A stretch of 64,000 nt of DNA, from positions 1 to 64,000 of the forward strand of contig MLAK01000176.1 in NCBI GenBank assembly GCA_001839685.1, written 5' to 3'. The notes under the pieces are model-generated. The model did no database searches. It was not told the DNA's origin and was given only the letters and a program-made list of their open reading frames with translations. Position 1 is the stretch's first letter; each line of letters starts with the position of its first letter. The position numbers and the translations under genes are program-made. Positions 1 to 9,013 of the stretch are shown one piece after another. The DNA comes from Tritrichomonas foetus (taxonomy: Eukaryota > Parabasalia > Tritrichomonadida > Tritrichomonadidae).

Positions 1-1155
1 ACAAAATCTTTGGGGGACCATTTTGTAAACCTTTCATATAGGAGGTATAATATTGAGAATGTTGATGTTCCTGTATTTACAAAGATGATGTATCTTTTTA
101 CAAAAGATAGATCATTTTTGGAAACAAAAACCAAAACAAAAACAAAAATAGAATTGAAAAAATCAGATTTCATGGATTTTTCGCCTTTGGAAAGAAGTCA
201 AATTGCTGATATTTTGTATGAAATTGGGAATGTTGAAGAAGCATTAATCATTTATAAACCATTCAATATTGATCAAAGTAATAGTTTTCTTCTACTTAAT
301 TCAACAAATTTTTATCATGAAGCAATCGACTTTATTGCCAAAAATTTTTATACTTTTGAACATCAACAAGTAATCGAAAAATTAAATCTCGATAATATCA
401 CATCAATTTTGCAAAAGAAAAATTTAATGATAGGCGATGAAAATAATCTTGTTGATTTCGTTTATGAGTGTTTTAACAAATTTGGTGAACAATCAGATGA
501 ATTGTTACCAAACATTCAAATTGATTACCTTGATCGAGTTCATTTAGAGAAGTATTTGAATATGTGTTTATATTCTGAAACTAAATTTATCATGCCATCA
601 CTCTCTCAGTATATTTTTGATATATTTGATACAACAAATCAAAATAATGTCGCTAAAGAAATTCCCAAGAATGGATATATTTATAAAATTTGTCATTCAA
701 AGAAATGGAAAAAGATATTTTATCATAATGCATTAAATGGCGACTATTTTCATCAAGAATATTTAAAAGTTAACACTTACAATAAAATGAGCATTTTACA
801 TGAGTTAGATTCAAGTTATTTAATTGATGGAAAATCCAGGATTTCCAGGTTATAATAAAAGGCGTCAAACCACAAATCCAATAGAAACACTGAAAAAAAA
901 AATATTGTTTGATATGAAGAAATTCTTTGTGATTGGAAACATCATTGGATTGGGCTTGGCAAGCACGTTCATGATTACGCTTTTCTTGATGGGGATTCCC
1001 GCAACCCATTTTGGTGGTACACAATTGGATATAATGGAAATTATCAAAATATAATTCCTGGATTTAATCAATGTGTTGGAATAGTTCAATTATTGATCCG
1101 AATAAAAAATAATTATAGATATCGATATATATATGTATCAACCAATAACAATTAA
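1..1155 (+). pseudogene. Broken BTB/BACK-like protein gene, 5' end outside window
   Basis: The reading frame is open from base 1, and the first possible start (position 10) is a TTG, so the true start lies to the left. The visible 281 codons encode an all-helical, Asn/Leu/Tyr-rich region resembling the BACK-like helical part of trichomonad BTB-type proteins. Two stops in a row (853-855 and 856-858) and a TGA at 910 break the frame. From 913 to 1155 the same frame resumes with a Trp-rich segment (key residues WIGLG, FLDGD, PFWWYTIG, IPGF) that looks like the C-terminal beta domain of such proteins. The two pieces in one frame suggest a recently broken gene. The family assignment rests on overall character rather than a diagnostic motif; the breakage is seen directly. 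Confidence 0.5.
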
Positions 1156-1462
1156 AACGAAAAAGAAAAGAATGAAAGAAAGAGAAAACAAAATGAATTT
1201 AAACTACTTTATGTAATGGTATATTCAATATAGAAACATAATAATATTAAATCGATTGTAAATAAAGTAGTTGTAATCTCGGGATTTTTATAAAAAAATT
1301 TGATAGAGAATTAGAATTAGAAAATAGAGTAGTTGTAATTTATATTAAAAAAGAATTATGAATAACTTATGAATTCATTCCTAGGGTAAATTATAACGAA
1401 ACAGTTGTTTTTGGACGAGCTCCTGAGTCAGATGAAAATTTCCTAAAAAAAAAAAATACATT
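1156..1462. other. Intergenic spacer between convergent genes
   Basis: An A/T-rich spacer between the broken gene on the left and the minus-strand gene that ends at 1463. I see only short A-rich and GA-rich runs (around 1155-1195) and no RNA gene or conserved reading frame. Confidence 0.6.
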
Positions 1463-2425
1463 TCATTTTCTTCGACGCATGATGAACTTGAATATAAGTC
1501 CGATACCTAAAAGAGCGAGCCCGCCTATAATAAGTTTAGTATATAAGTTATCATCAAAACTTATTTCAGGGATTTGTGGATTCAGCGACTTTGCTCTTTC
1601 ATATAATTCTTTAGCTTTGTGAACATCTTTTGGAAGACCACTACCTTCTTTGTAATGCCTGGCGAGGTTGAGCAGTGCGTAGGGGTGATCTGGACTATTT
1701 TCGAGAACTTCTTGGAAGATTTGAACTGCTTTTTCTGCATTTTCTTGTTCAATACGGGGTTCTTCCAAAGGTGAATATAATTCACCTAAACAGATTTTTG
1801 CATCAAGATTTCCTTCTTCTGCCGAGTGTTGGAAATGTTCAAAAGCCGCCGACAAATCGCCATTCTTTACCGAAATCATTCCGAGAGCAAACATAGCTTG
1901 TGTACTATGATATTCAGCAGCGATTTTATATAATTTAATTGCTTCCTCTTCTTTGTTGTTTTCCGAGGCTACTGAAGCTGAGAAGACGAGAGCTGGTGGG
2001 AAACATATTGCTGCTGCATATCCAATCATTTGGGAACCTGATATTTGGTATTCTGGATCTTTCAAGCATAAAACTCCTAATTGGAAAGACGTAAATGGGT
2101 CGATAATGGTTGAATCTGTAATTGGCCCATGGAATATTTGATACCACTCGGTTTCATTTTTCTTTGTGATTTTGAGGAGAATCGTATGATTTTCTTCATT
2201 TTCTATCCTTTCGAAACTTTCAACTGGCTCCCAAAGAAGTCCAGCAAAAAACGGAATCTCGCCTTCGACTCGGCCGCAAAAGCAGGAATTTTCATGAGTT
2301 AATTCGATTTGGACTTGATCGAATGAAATTGACTCCGGAATATTGAACTTGACTTCAAGAGAATTATCGTGCTGATCCCAACTGTATTGATAGAGTTTGA
2401 CGTAGTCGGGGTTGATTTTCTGCAT
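1463..2425 (-). CDS. Tail-anchored CS-domain/Sel1-repeat protein
   Basis: The frame is open to a TTG at 2446, but the first ATG is at 2425, giving 320 residues starting MQKINPDY. Residues about 10-100 form a CS (p23/NudC-like) beta-sandwich: YSWDQ near the start, a FCGRVEGEIPFFAG stretch, then a strand ending in TEWYQIF. CS domains usually act as Hsp90 or Hsp70 co-chaperones. Residues about 135-275 are Sel1/TPR-type helical repeats (for example AMFALGMIS and ALLNLARHYKEGSGLPKD). A hydrophobic segment at about 290-310 followed by MRRRK at the extreme C-terminus fits a tail anchor with the chaperone part facing the cytosol. A role as a membrane-tethered co-chaperone is inference. Confidence 0.7.
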   Translation of the reverse strand: MQKINPDYVKLYQYSWDQHDNSLEVKFNIPESISFDQVQIELTHENSCFCGRVEGEIPFFAGLLWEPVESFERIENEENHTILLKITKKNETEWYQIFHGPITDSTIIDPFTSFQLGVLCLKDPEYQISGSQMIGYAAAICFPPALVFSASVASENNKEEEAIKLYKIAAEYHSTQAMFALGMISVKNGDLSAAFEHFQHSAEEGNLDAKICLGELYSPLEEPRIEQENAEKAVQIFQEVLENSPDHPYALLNLARHYKEGSGLPKDVHKAKELYERAKSLNPQIPEISFDDNLYTKLIIGGLALLGIGLIFKFIMRRRK

Positions 2426-2624
2426 TTTTGGCTGATCTGATGTCAAAGTTCATCGTTTTAGCTTTTTGTTTTTTAATTTAGCCGAATTGTAAAGTAGTCA
2501 AAAATTCTAAAAAAAAAAAATTAGTTTTGAAATGACATTGTTACAATATAAATGTTTTTAAAACATGGAAATATTTTCGTGAATTCCATCTATATCTACT
2601 TTCCTGAATTCCATTATTACGATT

Positions 2625-2954
2625 TCATATATACTCGCATTTTCGAAGATATCCTTCATGTGCATGACTCCTTTCAATGTTTTCGATTCGACTTTCTTTC
2701 GAATTATTAAATTCTGTTACAAAATTTTCAATATTTTCTTTTCCTTTTCCAACAGGCCCCAAAATCCATTCTTCTTCTTCTTTGAAAAATGATGATTCAT
2801 ATACATATTCTCGCTCTTCTCGAATTTTTGAACCATCTTCTGCAACTCGTTCTTCAATATGTGTAAATTTCTCTGGCTTATTCGATTGGCATTTAACTTT
2901 AACATATTGTTCAGGTTCTTCATATAAGAGAGCAAATTGATTATTATGATTCAT
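2625..2954 (-). CDS. Small charged protein of unknown function
   Basis: A 109-residue open frame with an ATG at 2954. It is highly charged (Glu, Lys and Arg rich) with no signal peptide, membrane segment or cysteine pattern. Short runs such as EEEEWILGPVGKGKENIENF are the only distinctive feature. The region upstream on the coding strand contains two TCATT sequences close to the ATG, consistent with a trichomonad Inr. I do not recognise the family. Because it is short, it could be a lineage-specific gene or a chance frame, but the ATG and promoter context favour a gene. Confidence 0.5.
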   Translation of the reverse strand: MNHNNQFALLYEEPEQYVKVKCQSNKPEKFTHIEERVAEDGSKIREEREYVYESSFFKEEEEWILGPVGKGKENIENFVTEFNNSKESRIENIERSHAHEGYLRKCEYI

Positions 2955-3332
2955 AGCTTGAATAAATAAAAATGAAATGACTTCACCACAGATAGATAAT
3001 ATTCACATCAAATAAGGAAAAAGTGACAAAAACTGTGTAAGTCAATTTGAAAATTTTTTCTTTGTCTGTCATTGTAATAATAAATTGGATAACGCAGAGA
3101 TAGCAGTATCACTAGATATAGCGATATAGTACTTCTACAGCAATCATGAAAATATATTCATCTTTCAATGTTGATGTTGGGTTTTTATTTTCGCTGAAAG
3201 AAAAAACGTTAGTTCCAGAAAAATAAAGGATTCAAAAGATATAACTAAACCTTATCGTACTTATCGTCCTTTGATAATTCCTCAAAATTACATTCAAAAA
3301 GTGAACTAATAAAATAAACGAACAAATCTAAA
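2955..3332. other. Divergent intergenic region, 378 bases
   Basis: This spacer separates two divergently transcribed genes and so should hold both promoters. The sequence is AT-rich; TCATT elements near 2960-2985 (minus strand) and an AAAGTGAAC sequence at 3299-3307 are the only candidate signals. No RNA gene seen. Confidence 0.5.
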
Positions 3333-5282
3333 ATGCACCAAAAAGACAAGAATAGAGAGCGCCGTCTCCAAGATTTCAAGCCGCTTGAATCCACCCGACT
3401 GGAACGTGCAATGAAATACCACTTGGAGGTTCAAAAACGATGGGAGGCACAAGGAAAAGCATTAGCAGAAAGAACAGGAAGAGATCCGAGCACTCTTTCT
3501 ATGTTCAGCGACGACCAATTCAGACACGTAAACGAAGAGCGAGAATTGATTTCTCAAGTTGTTTTTGCAATCGCATCCAAAGATATGGGAGTTTGGAAAC
3601 CGCTTGCCAGAATTGGTGATATTTACGCGCAACGTGAACGTCCTCGCACCGATCCGCTTGAACTGATTCGAAATCCCGATGAAAAAGATAACGTCAATGG
3701 CTCAAGGCCGACGAATTTCTTCCATTCGAAATATTACAAAAAGCGAGTAAAGCAACTCAGATCGTTCATTGAAAAACTGAAGCCATTCGAGCCAGATTAC
3801 GAAGGATTAGTGGTTATCGGAAAACCGGTCGAATTAGAGCAATTCAAAGAACTCCCTCAGGTCGAAGATCAACCAGAAGAAATAATCAAACAGTCCGGAC
3901 GTGAAGAAGAAGAATTGCATGAAAGCATCGTCAAAATAAAATTAAATTGTAACCGTTTGTTCTTCACAACGACTCCAGGTGCGACCCAGGCCAAGTCAAT
4001 CGAGGTTACTAATTGTGGAACCACTGCAGTCTATTATAACTGGAGCGTAGCCAAAGATATTGATTTGATGATCGGCGAGAAAGGAAATCGCGCCCCAATT
4101 AAAAAACAGCCCGAGCCCAATATGCCTGACATTACTGACCAGTTTGATTGGCGCGCGTCCGATTCCTTCGTTGTCGCGAAGGATGTTCAAAAAAAGACGC
4201 GCTCTGAATTTTGCTTCACACAGCTTTCGGGCTCAATTCTTCCTGGCAATACAGCCACCTTCAGCTTTTCGTTTAAGAGCGATGTTCCAGGCTGCTTCCT
4301 CCAGCGTTGGTCTCTCAGAACCACTCCATCTACTCAACCGCATGCATCATATTCTGTGAATTTAAGAGGGTGCTGTCAAATTCATCCTCCCGACCTTTCA
4401 TCCTTCAAGCGTTCTATTGATAATTCACTACACGAGAGCGAGAGGAATCGTTGCCTTGAAGAAATTATGTCAGCTGTCTTTGAGCGTGTCAGTAAAATTG
4501 TTAAACTTCGTTCCCAGCAAAGCGAAGAACGAATCGAAGGAGATGTTTTGGTTGACGATCGAGCGCCTGTTTTCGAAGAAGCGAATAAAGAATGGAACCT
4601 TACATATTCGCCTGGACTCTTTGCATCACTTCAAAGCATCGCTGAAGAGTGTTGGGATGCATTGGAAATCACAGGATTTGATAGATTTTGGGATATGCGA
4701 GTGTTATCGATTAGCGAAATGGCTATGAAAATTGAAGATGGTGTTCGAAAGCGTGAAATTTTATTGAAATTAAATGAAATAATTCAACGTCATGCTACTT
4801 CAAATACAACAACTAATTTGACTTATTCTCTCGCTTTTGTTCAATTATCAACTATGACAGAGGGCATTCCAGATATTCTTGAAAGAGATGCACAATCAAT
4901 GAATACAACACTTCCAACATTCATTGTGCCGAAAGTCCCTGACCCTGCAGAACTTGAAGAAGCTCAAGAATCTCAGCGAAGGAGACACAGGGGAAGAAGA
5001 GAGCCTAAGAAGCCACCACCAAGGAAGACATTAACTAGAAAAGGAAAGGCAAACGAGGACGAATCCAGGTTAAATTCACCAACTGAAAACAGAGGTGAAC
5101 TTTCTCCAGAATTGAAGCAATTAATGAAAGATTCTCTCGTCAAGCAATTGAAATTACATCTTGCTGCGTTTGAAAGACTAGCTGGTGAAAGTGCAGGTGT
5201 GGCTAATCAATTGACAAGAGTGAATGAAATGGATCAATTGGATACAAATCTTGATTTGGAAGTGGAAGACGATGATTTTTGA
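3333..5282 (+). CDS. MYCBPAP: MYCBP-associated protein (MYCBPAP) homologue, flagellar
   Basis: A 649-residue protein with a good ATG at 3333. The N-terminal 150 residues are basic and helical. Residues about 210-350 form an Ig-like (ASH/MSP-type) beta domain: the FFTTTPGATQAKSIEVTNCG strand pair, YYNWSV, then SGSILPGNTATFSFSFKSDVPGCFLQRW, which is the characteristic core of the MYCBPAP family. The C-terminal part is helical with a basic stretch (RRRHRGRREPKKPPPRK) near residues 550-570. MYCBPAP proteins belong to the axonemal central apparatus, so a flagellar role is expected in this flagellate. The first half of the gene is richer in G and C at third positions than its neighbours, which may reflect stronger expression. 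Confidence 0.7.
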   Translation: MHQKDKNRERRLQDFKPLESTRLERAMKYHLEVQKRWEAQGKALAERTGRDPSTLSMFSDDQFRHVNEERELISQVVFAIASKDMGVWKPLARIGDIYAQRERPRTDPLELIRNPDEKDNVNGSRPTNFFHSKYYKKRVKQLRSFIEKLKPFEPDYEGLVVIGKPVELEQFKELPQVEDQPEEIIKQSGREEEELHESIVKIKLNCNRLFFTTTPGATQAKSIEVTNCGTTAVYYNWSVAKDIDLMIGEKGNRAPIKKQPEPNMPDITDQFDWRASDSFVVAKDVQKKTRSEFCFTQLSGSILPGNTATFSFSFKSDVPGCFLQRWSLRTTPSTQPHASYSVNLRGCCQIHPPDLSSFKRSIDNSLHESERNRCLEEIMSAVFERVSKIVKLRSQQSEERIEGDVLVDDRAPVFEEANKEWNLTYSPGLFASLQSIAEECWDALEITGFDRFWDMRVLSISEMAMKIEDGVRKREILLKLNEIIQRHATSNTTTNLTYSLAFVQLSTMTEGIPDILERDAQSMNTTLPTFIVPKVPDPAELEEAQESQRRRHRGRREPKKPPPRKTLTRKGKANEDESRLNSPTENRGELSPELKQLMKDSLVKQLKLHLAAFERLAGESAGVANQLTRVNEMDQLDTNLDLEVEDDDF

Positions 5283-5651
5283 ATTTATTTAAGTCATTCA
5301 ATTTGTTTATTAAAAAGAATCTGATGAAAACTTTTTTCTTTTATATTAAATATTTTTAAATTGATCTAGAATCAAATCAGATGTTATATATTGTGATTTA
5401 GGTGAATTGCCATCTATTGTGTTATTCAATAAAATAATATATGATTTTATTTTGATTACATTATGTTGTCCATATGAGCAAACCAAGAAAATCAATTTAT
5501 AATCATATAATATGGGATTTAACAATTGGAGAATCGAAAATTCCTTCTCATGTTTTTGGTGTTTCGAACGATGAAATTATATTGAATTTTTATTAATACT
5601 TGAATTTTTATTAAATAGGTGAAAAAGAGATTTAAGGTGAAATTGCATCAA
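5283..5651. other. Intergenic spacer with one 40-codon ORF
   Basis: A 369-base spacer. It contains an ATG-started 40-codon frame at 5474-5596 that resembles nothing I know and is probably fortuitous. I see no RNA gene. The 3' end should carry the promoter of the small gene that follows. Confidence 0.45.
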
Positions 5652-5903
5652 ATGTCCGAATCACCGATTTTTTCTTTCGAAATAGCGCTTGATGGAACAA
5701 TCCAAAAGGTACAAGGCGACATTAATGGTACTATTCCTGATCAACAAATTATTCACAGACTTTTATTCGCAGCTCAAAAAGCTTTAATCGATGAAGAGGT
5801 TGTTGCAATCACCGCAACGACTGATAAATACCAAATAAAAATATCAGCAACAGGAGCCAACTTTGCCGGTGTTGTTACCCCGCTTCCGCCTCAGACAGAA
5901 TAA
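5652..5903 (+). CDS. 83-residue orphan protein
   Basis: The frame opens with a GTG at 5619, but the first ATG is at 5652, giving 83 residues beginning MSESPIFSFEI. The sequence alternates hydrophobic strands and one helix (SFEIALDGTIQKVQGDI, then a helix around LLFAAQKALIDEE, then strands VAITATTDKYQIKISAT), so it should fold as a small alpha/beta domain. That order is reminiscent of small roadblock or Ragulator-type subunits, but I see no diagnostic residue and do not assign it. GC content is higher than in the flanks, which supports a real gene. Confidence 0.6.
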   Translation: MSESPIFSFEIALDGTIQKVQGDINGTIPDQQIIHRLLFAAQKALIDEEVVAITATTDKYQIKISATGANFAGVVTPLPPQTE

Positions 5904-6104
5904 TTTTATTAAACTATATGTTATTTGCTTCAATTTTATCTGATTTTGATCTCTTTTTTTCGAAATTGAATCTCTATTCTTAATTTATAATCTTTTACTT
6001 ATCTAAAAAGTGAATTACTTAATTGTTCGAAAAATGAATCTCTATTTGACTCCAATGTAGCACAATCTATAATGTGCAAGATTTATTATGTAAGAGGCTA
6101 TGAA

Positions 6105-6314
6105 AAAGAGAAACAATTAAAGAGAAACAATCAAAGAAAAACAATCAAAGAGAAACAAATAAAGAGAAACAATTAAAGAGAAACAATCAAAGAGAAACAA
6201 TCAAAGAGAAACAATCAAAGAGAAACAATCAAAGAGAAACAATTAAAGAGAAACAATCAAAGAGAAACAATTAAAAAGAAACAATCAAAGAGAGACAATT
6301 AAAGAGAAAGATTT
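6105..6314. repeat. 14-bp polypurine tandem repeat, 15 units
   Basis: Fifteen head-to-tail copies of a 14-base unit, AAAGAGAAACAATY (Y alternates C and T); each unit starts at 6105 + 14n. The last unit (6301-6314) is degenerate, and a few copies carry single changes. The top strand is almost free of pyrimidines except for CAATY. The array sits between convergent genes, ending 19 bases before the stop codon of the minus-strand coiled-coil gene. It would therefore be in, or just past, that gene's 3' UTR, read there as a U/C-rich repeat. The unit is not a multiple of three and shows no coding signal. Confidence 0.95.
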
Positions 6315-6333
6315 AAGAAATGAAAAACGAAAA

Positions 6334-7026
6334 TTATAAAGTTTCTGGAATTTGCTTTCGAAAGACAAGTTGAATCGAACTAATGGTTGGAAGATCCACA
6401 AATAATTTTGGAACAGTTTCTTTAATTGGCTCTTGATCAGCATCGTTACCATCATTGATAACTTCTGATTTGTTTAAAGCTTCAATCATATTTTTGAGTT
6501 TTTTAACTTTCTTTTTAAGGGAGGCATATTCTCTTAAATATCTGTCATTGTCTTGAGGAACCTCGCTTGTAGAATTATTATTTTCTTTCAAATTATTAAT
6601 ATCATCCTTTATTGCTTTGATTTCCTTTGTGAGATCATCAACAATTGAATTACTCTCTCCCAAAATAGGGCTATTATTATTGTCTTCTTGTTGTTCACAA
6701 TTCACTAATGTGGAGATTTCTGAAGTTTTTGATTGAATCGACACCAATTCTTCTTTTAAAGATATAATTTCTAGCTGATAGTGGTCTTGTTTCTCAGTAA
6801 GTAAATCAATTTTTTCTTGTAAAGGCTCTAGTTCTTTACTTGCTTCATTAAGGGCTTTTTTTGCAATTTGGCTTTCCTGCTTTTTTATTAAATCATTAAT
6901 TTTCAGGATTTCTGTTTTAATGTGATCTTGGAAAGATGTTCGTTCATCTTCAAGCTTTTTGATCTCGTCATTAGCACTTTCAAGAAGTTTTTTTAATTGG
7001 GCAGTCGTGATTGTTTCATCGATCAT
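6334..7026 (-). CDS. Coiled-coil protein
   Basis: A 230-residue protein with an ATG at 7026. Residues about 8-110 and 130-200 show heptad-like, Leu/Ile/Glu/Lys-rich helices that predict long coiled coils. They are separated by an Asn-rich linker, and the last 30 residues form a short non-helical tail (VPKLFVDLPTISSIQ). There is no membrane segment or catalytic motif. A TCATTG lies 5-10 bases upstream of the ATG on the coding strand, a plausible Inr. I do not recognise a specific family; a scaffold or cytoskeletal role is only a guess. Confidence 0.7.
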   Translation of the reverse strand: MIDETITTAQLKKLLESANDEIKKLEDERTSFQDHIKTEILKINDLIKKQESQIAKKALNEASKELEPLQEKIDLLTEKQDHYQLEIISLKEELVSIQSKTSEISTLVNCEQQEDNNNSPILGESNSIVDDLTKEIKAIKDDINNLKENNNSTSEVPQDNDRYLREYASLKKKVKKLKNMIEALNKSEVINDGNDADQEPIKETVPKLFVDLPTISSIQLVFRKQIPETL

Positions 7027-7030
7027 TTTT

Positions 7031-7036
7031 CAATGA
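7031..7036 (-). promoter_or_regulatory. Candidate Inr (TCATTG)
   Basis: On the minus strand the sequence reads TCATTG followed by AAAA and then the ATG of the coiled-coil gene. It matches the TCA(Y)(W) initiator known from Trichomonas genes and has the very short leader typical of them. No experimental support is visible here. Confidence 0.4.
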
Positions 7037-7259
7037 TGTTGATGTATTATTCACTTTTGTGAACATATTTGGCCAACATCATCTTCACTCAGATATTTAT
7101 ATTGATCAATTAATTGGCAGTGATTGAATAGTATTTTACTATAATAAATCTTTAAAACATGATATCAAGTTTCTACATGAAGAGTATGATCACATAATTT
7201 CATATTGATTTAAATATAAAAAGAATAGATTAAATGAGACAATTTGTGTATTTTTTGAG

Positions 7260-8890
7260 GTGATATGTTATCATTTGTTTTTGTATCATTCCATTCAATA
7301 TTTATTCAAACAAAAAGATATAAAAATGGTCCTGGATATAGTGAGTTCAGAAAAGATGTAGAAATATTATTGAATCTTCAAAACAAAACAATTTCCATTC
7401 ATGTTTGTGACAAATCTCAAATTTCCTTTTCTTAGACGAAATTTCTATTTCTCGCAATATCTCTATGTATGATGGTTTCCTTCGAATTTTAGTTCATTTT
7501 TCCATTGATTTTGATATTCAGAATAACCATCAATAAGCATTTTTGAAGAGTTGATTTCAAAGCATTCACTTACTTAACATTCATCAATCAACATTATTTT
7601 ACATTTTCAAAACAAATAAGCAATTTCTTCATAAAAAAAAAAAGGAATTATTGATCGTTTCACATAGAAAATTATATTTCATGAGATAGTGTAAGCGATT
7701 GCTAATATTTTTTGGATCCAGAAATGAAAAAAATCGAATCCATGGTTTTGTTGAAAACCAAGTAGAACTTATGAGTTTAACAGAAGAAGAACTTGTTAAT
7801 TTATACAAAAAATATGATATATATGACAGACATTTTGTTATTCGCCATGAAACATATTCACTTGAAGAAGTTTCTAAAATTAGTCAATCAGATGATATTG
7901 ATCAGTTCATTGAATTTATTTCAAGAGAAGACAATTATGATCTTAATTATCGAATAAAGCCATCATTTTTAGAAATCAATCCATATTTTAATAGTGGTTC
8001 TTATATTTATTATATTGGAACCAGCCTTCTTGAATATTCGATGACATTTGGCTTAATTAATATTTTTCGCTACCTCTGGTTACATAGAGTGGCATATTCA
8101 AATAAATCTATAAAATATTATATAATGTGAGGTAATTATGAAATTCTTCATATTTTAGAAGAAGAATCTATTTTTACCATTAAATATATGATCATGTTTA
8201 ATTTACTTCAATATTATCAATATGAAATTTACCAATATTTCCAACATCCTCATATAAAAGAATCATTGGAATCCATCCAGTTAGTCATTGATGGATTATT
8301 TCATTCATTATTGACCATATTATTTATAATATTTATTTATTTGTCAACAGCCCAACATTGATATTCATTTTACAGGTATAATTCTACTTACCATTTAAAA
8401 GGAGAAATTTCCCTATATTTATAATTAACACTACTTCATTTAACATTTACTCATGGACATTATGAAGTCATTGTACTTTTAGTGAAACAAACAAATGTGG
8501 ATATTTTAATTCATGCTAATATTGATATGTACACCAAAGACATTTTATATGGTATTTCATGATTTTGGTTTATATCAAATATTTTATTTGAATATTAAAA
8601 AAACAGTAAATCATTCATCATGTTCTAGGGGTTATTAGAAGATTGTTGAACAATGATTAAAACAACCAAATATAAATGTTTCTTTAAAGGATAATATTTT
8701 AATATCATTGATAATATTCAAAATTCATAAGGAATTTCTCATTATTATTCATCAAACTCCATATGACATTGGTGTCTCCTTCAAATACAATGATATAATT
8801 GTATAAAGAAAACTAAATGTTTTGGATGATTCCTTAGGACAAGTTCCTTATTCTTCGACCCAAAATAGGTTTGTGAATCATGAAAAAATG
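7260..8890 (+). pseudogene. Decayed DUF3447/ankyrin-repeat protein gene
   Basis: The best preserved block is 7699-8130, whose first codon is TTG. It carries features of the DUF3447 family common in trichomonads: the ISQSDDIDQFIEFIS segment and YIGTSLLEYSMTFGLINIFRYLWL. A TGA at 8128 interrupts the frame, which then continues as GNYEILHILEE and IYQYFQHPHIKESLES. Further down, after more stops and frame changes, an ankyrin unit is readable (FTHGHYEVIVLLVKQTNVDI, near 8446-8520). Degenerate traces extend towards 8890. Upstream, 7370-7440 keeps a piece of the N-terminal region. The order matches the family, so this is one gene broken by many lesions. The outer boundaries are approximate. Confidence 0.7.
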
Positions 8891-9013
8891 AAATTATGAA
8901 ATTATTGATCATGAATCATTTAATCATTCCGAATTCATAGTCGGCTTATATAGGAAATCGTATTTACTTTAAAGATTAACATATCAAAATTATTTAAGAA
9001 AATATTATCGAAT

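Noticed and set aside
5474..5596. 40-codon ATG frame in a spacer
   Set aside because: Too short, no recognisable family, and no promoter context beyond the general background.
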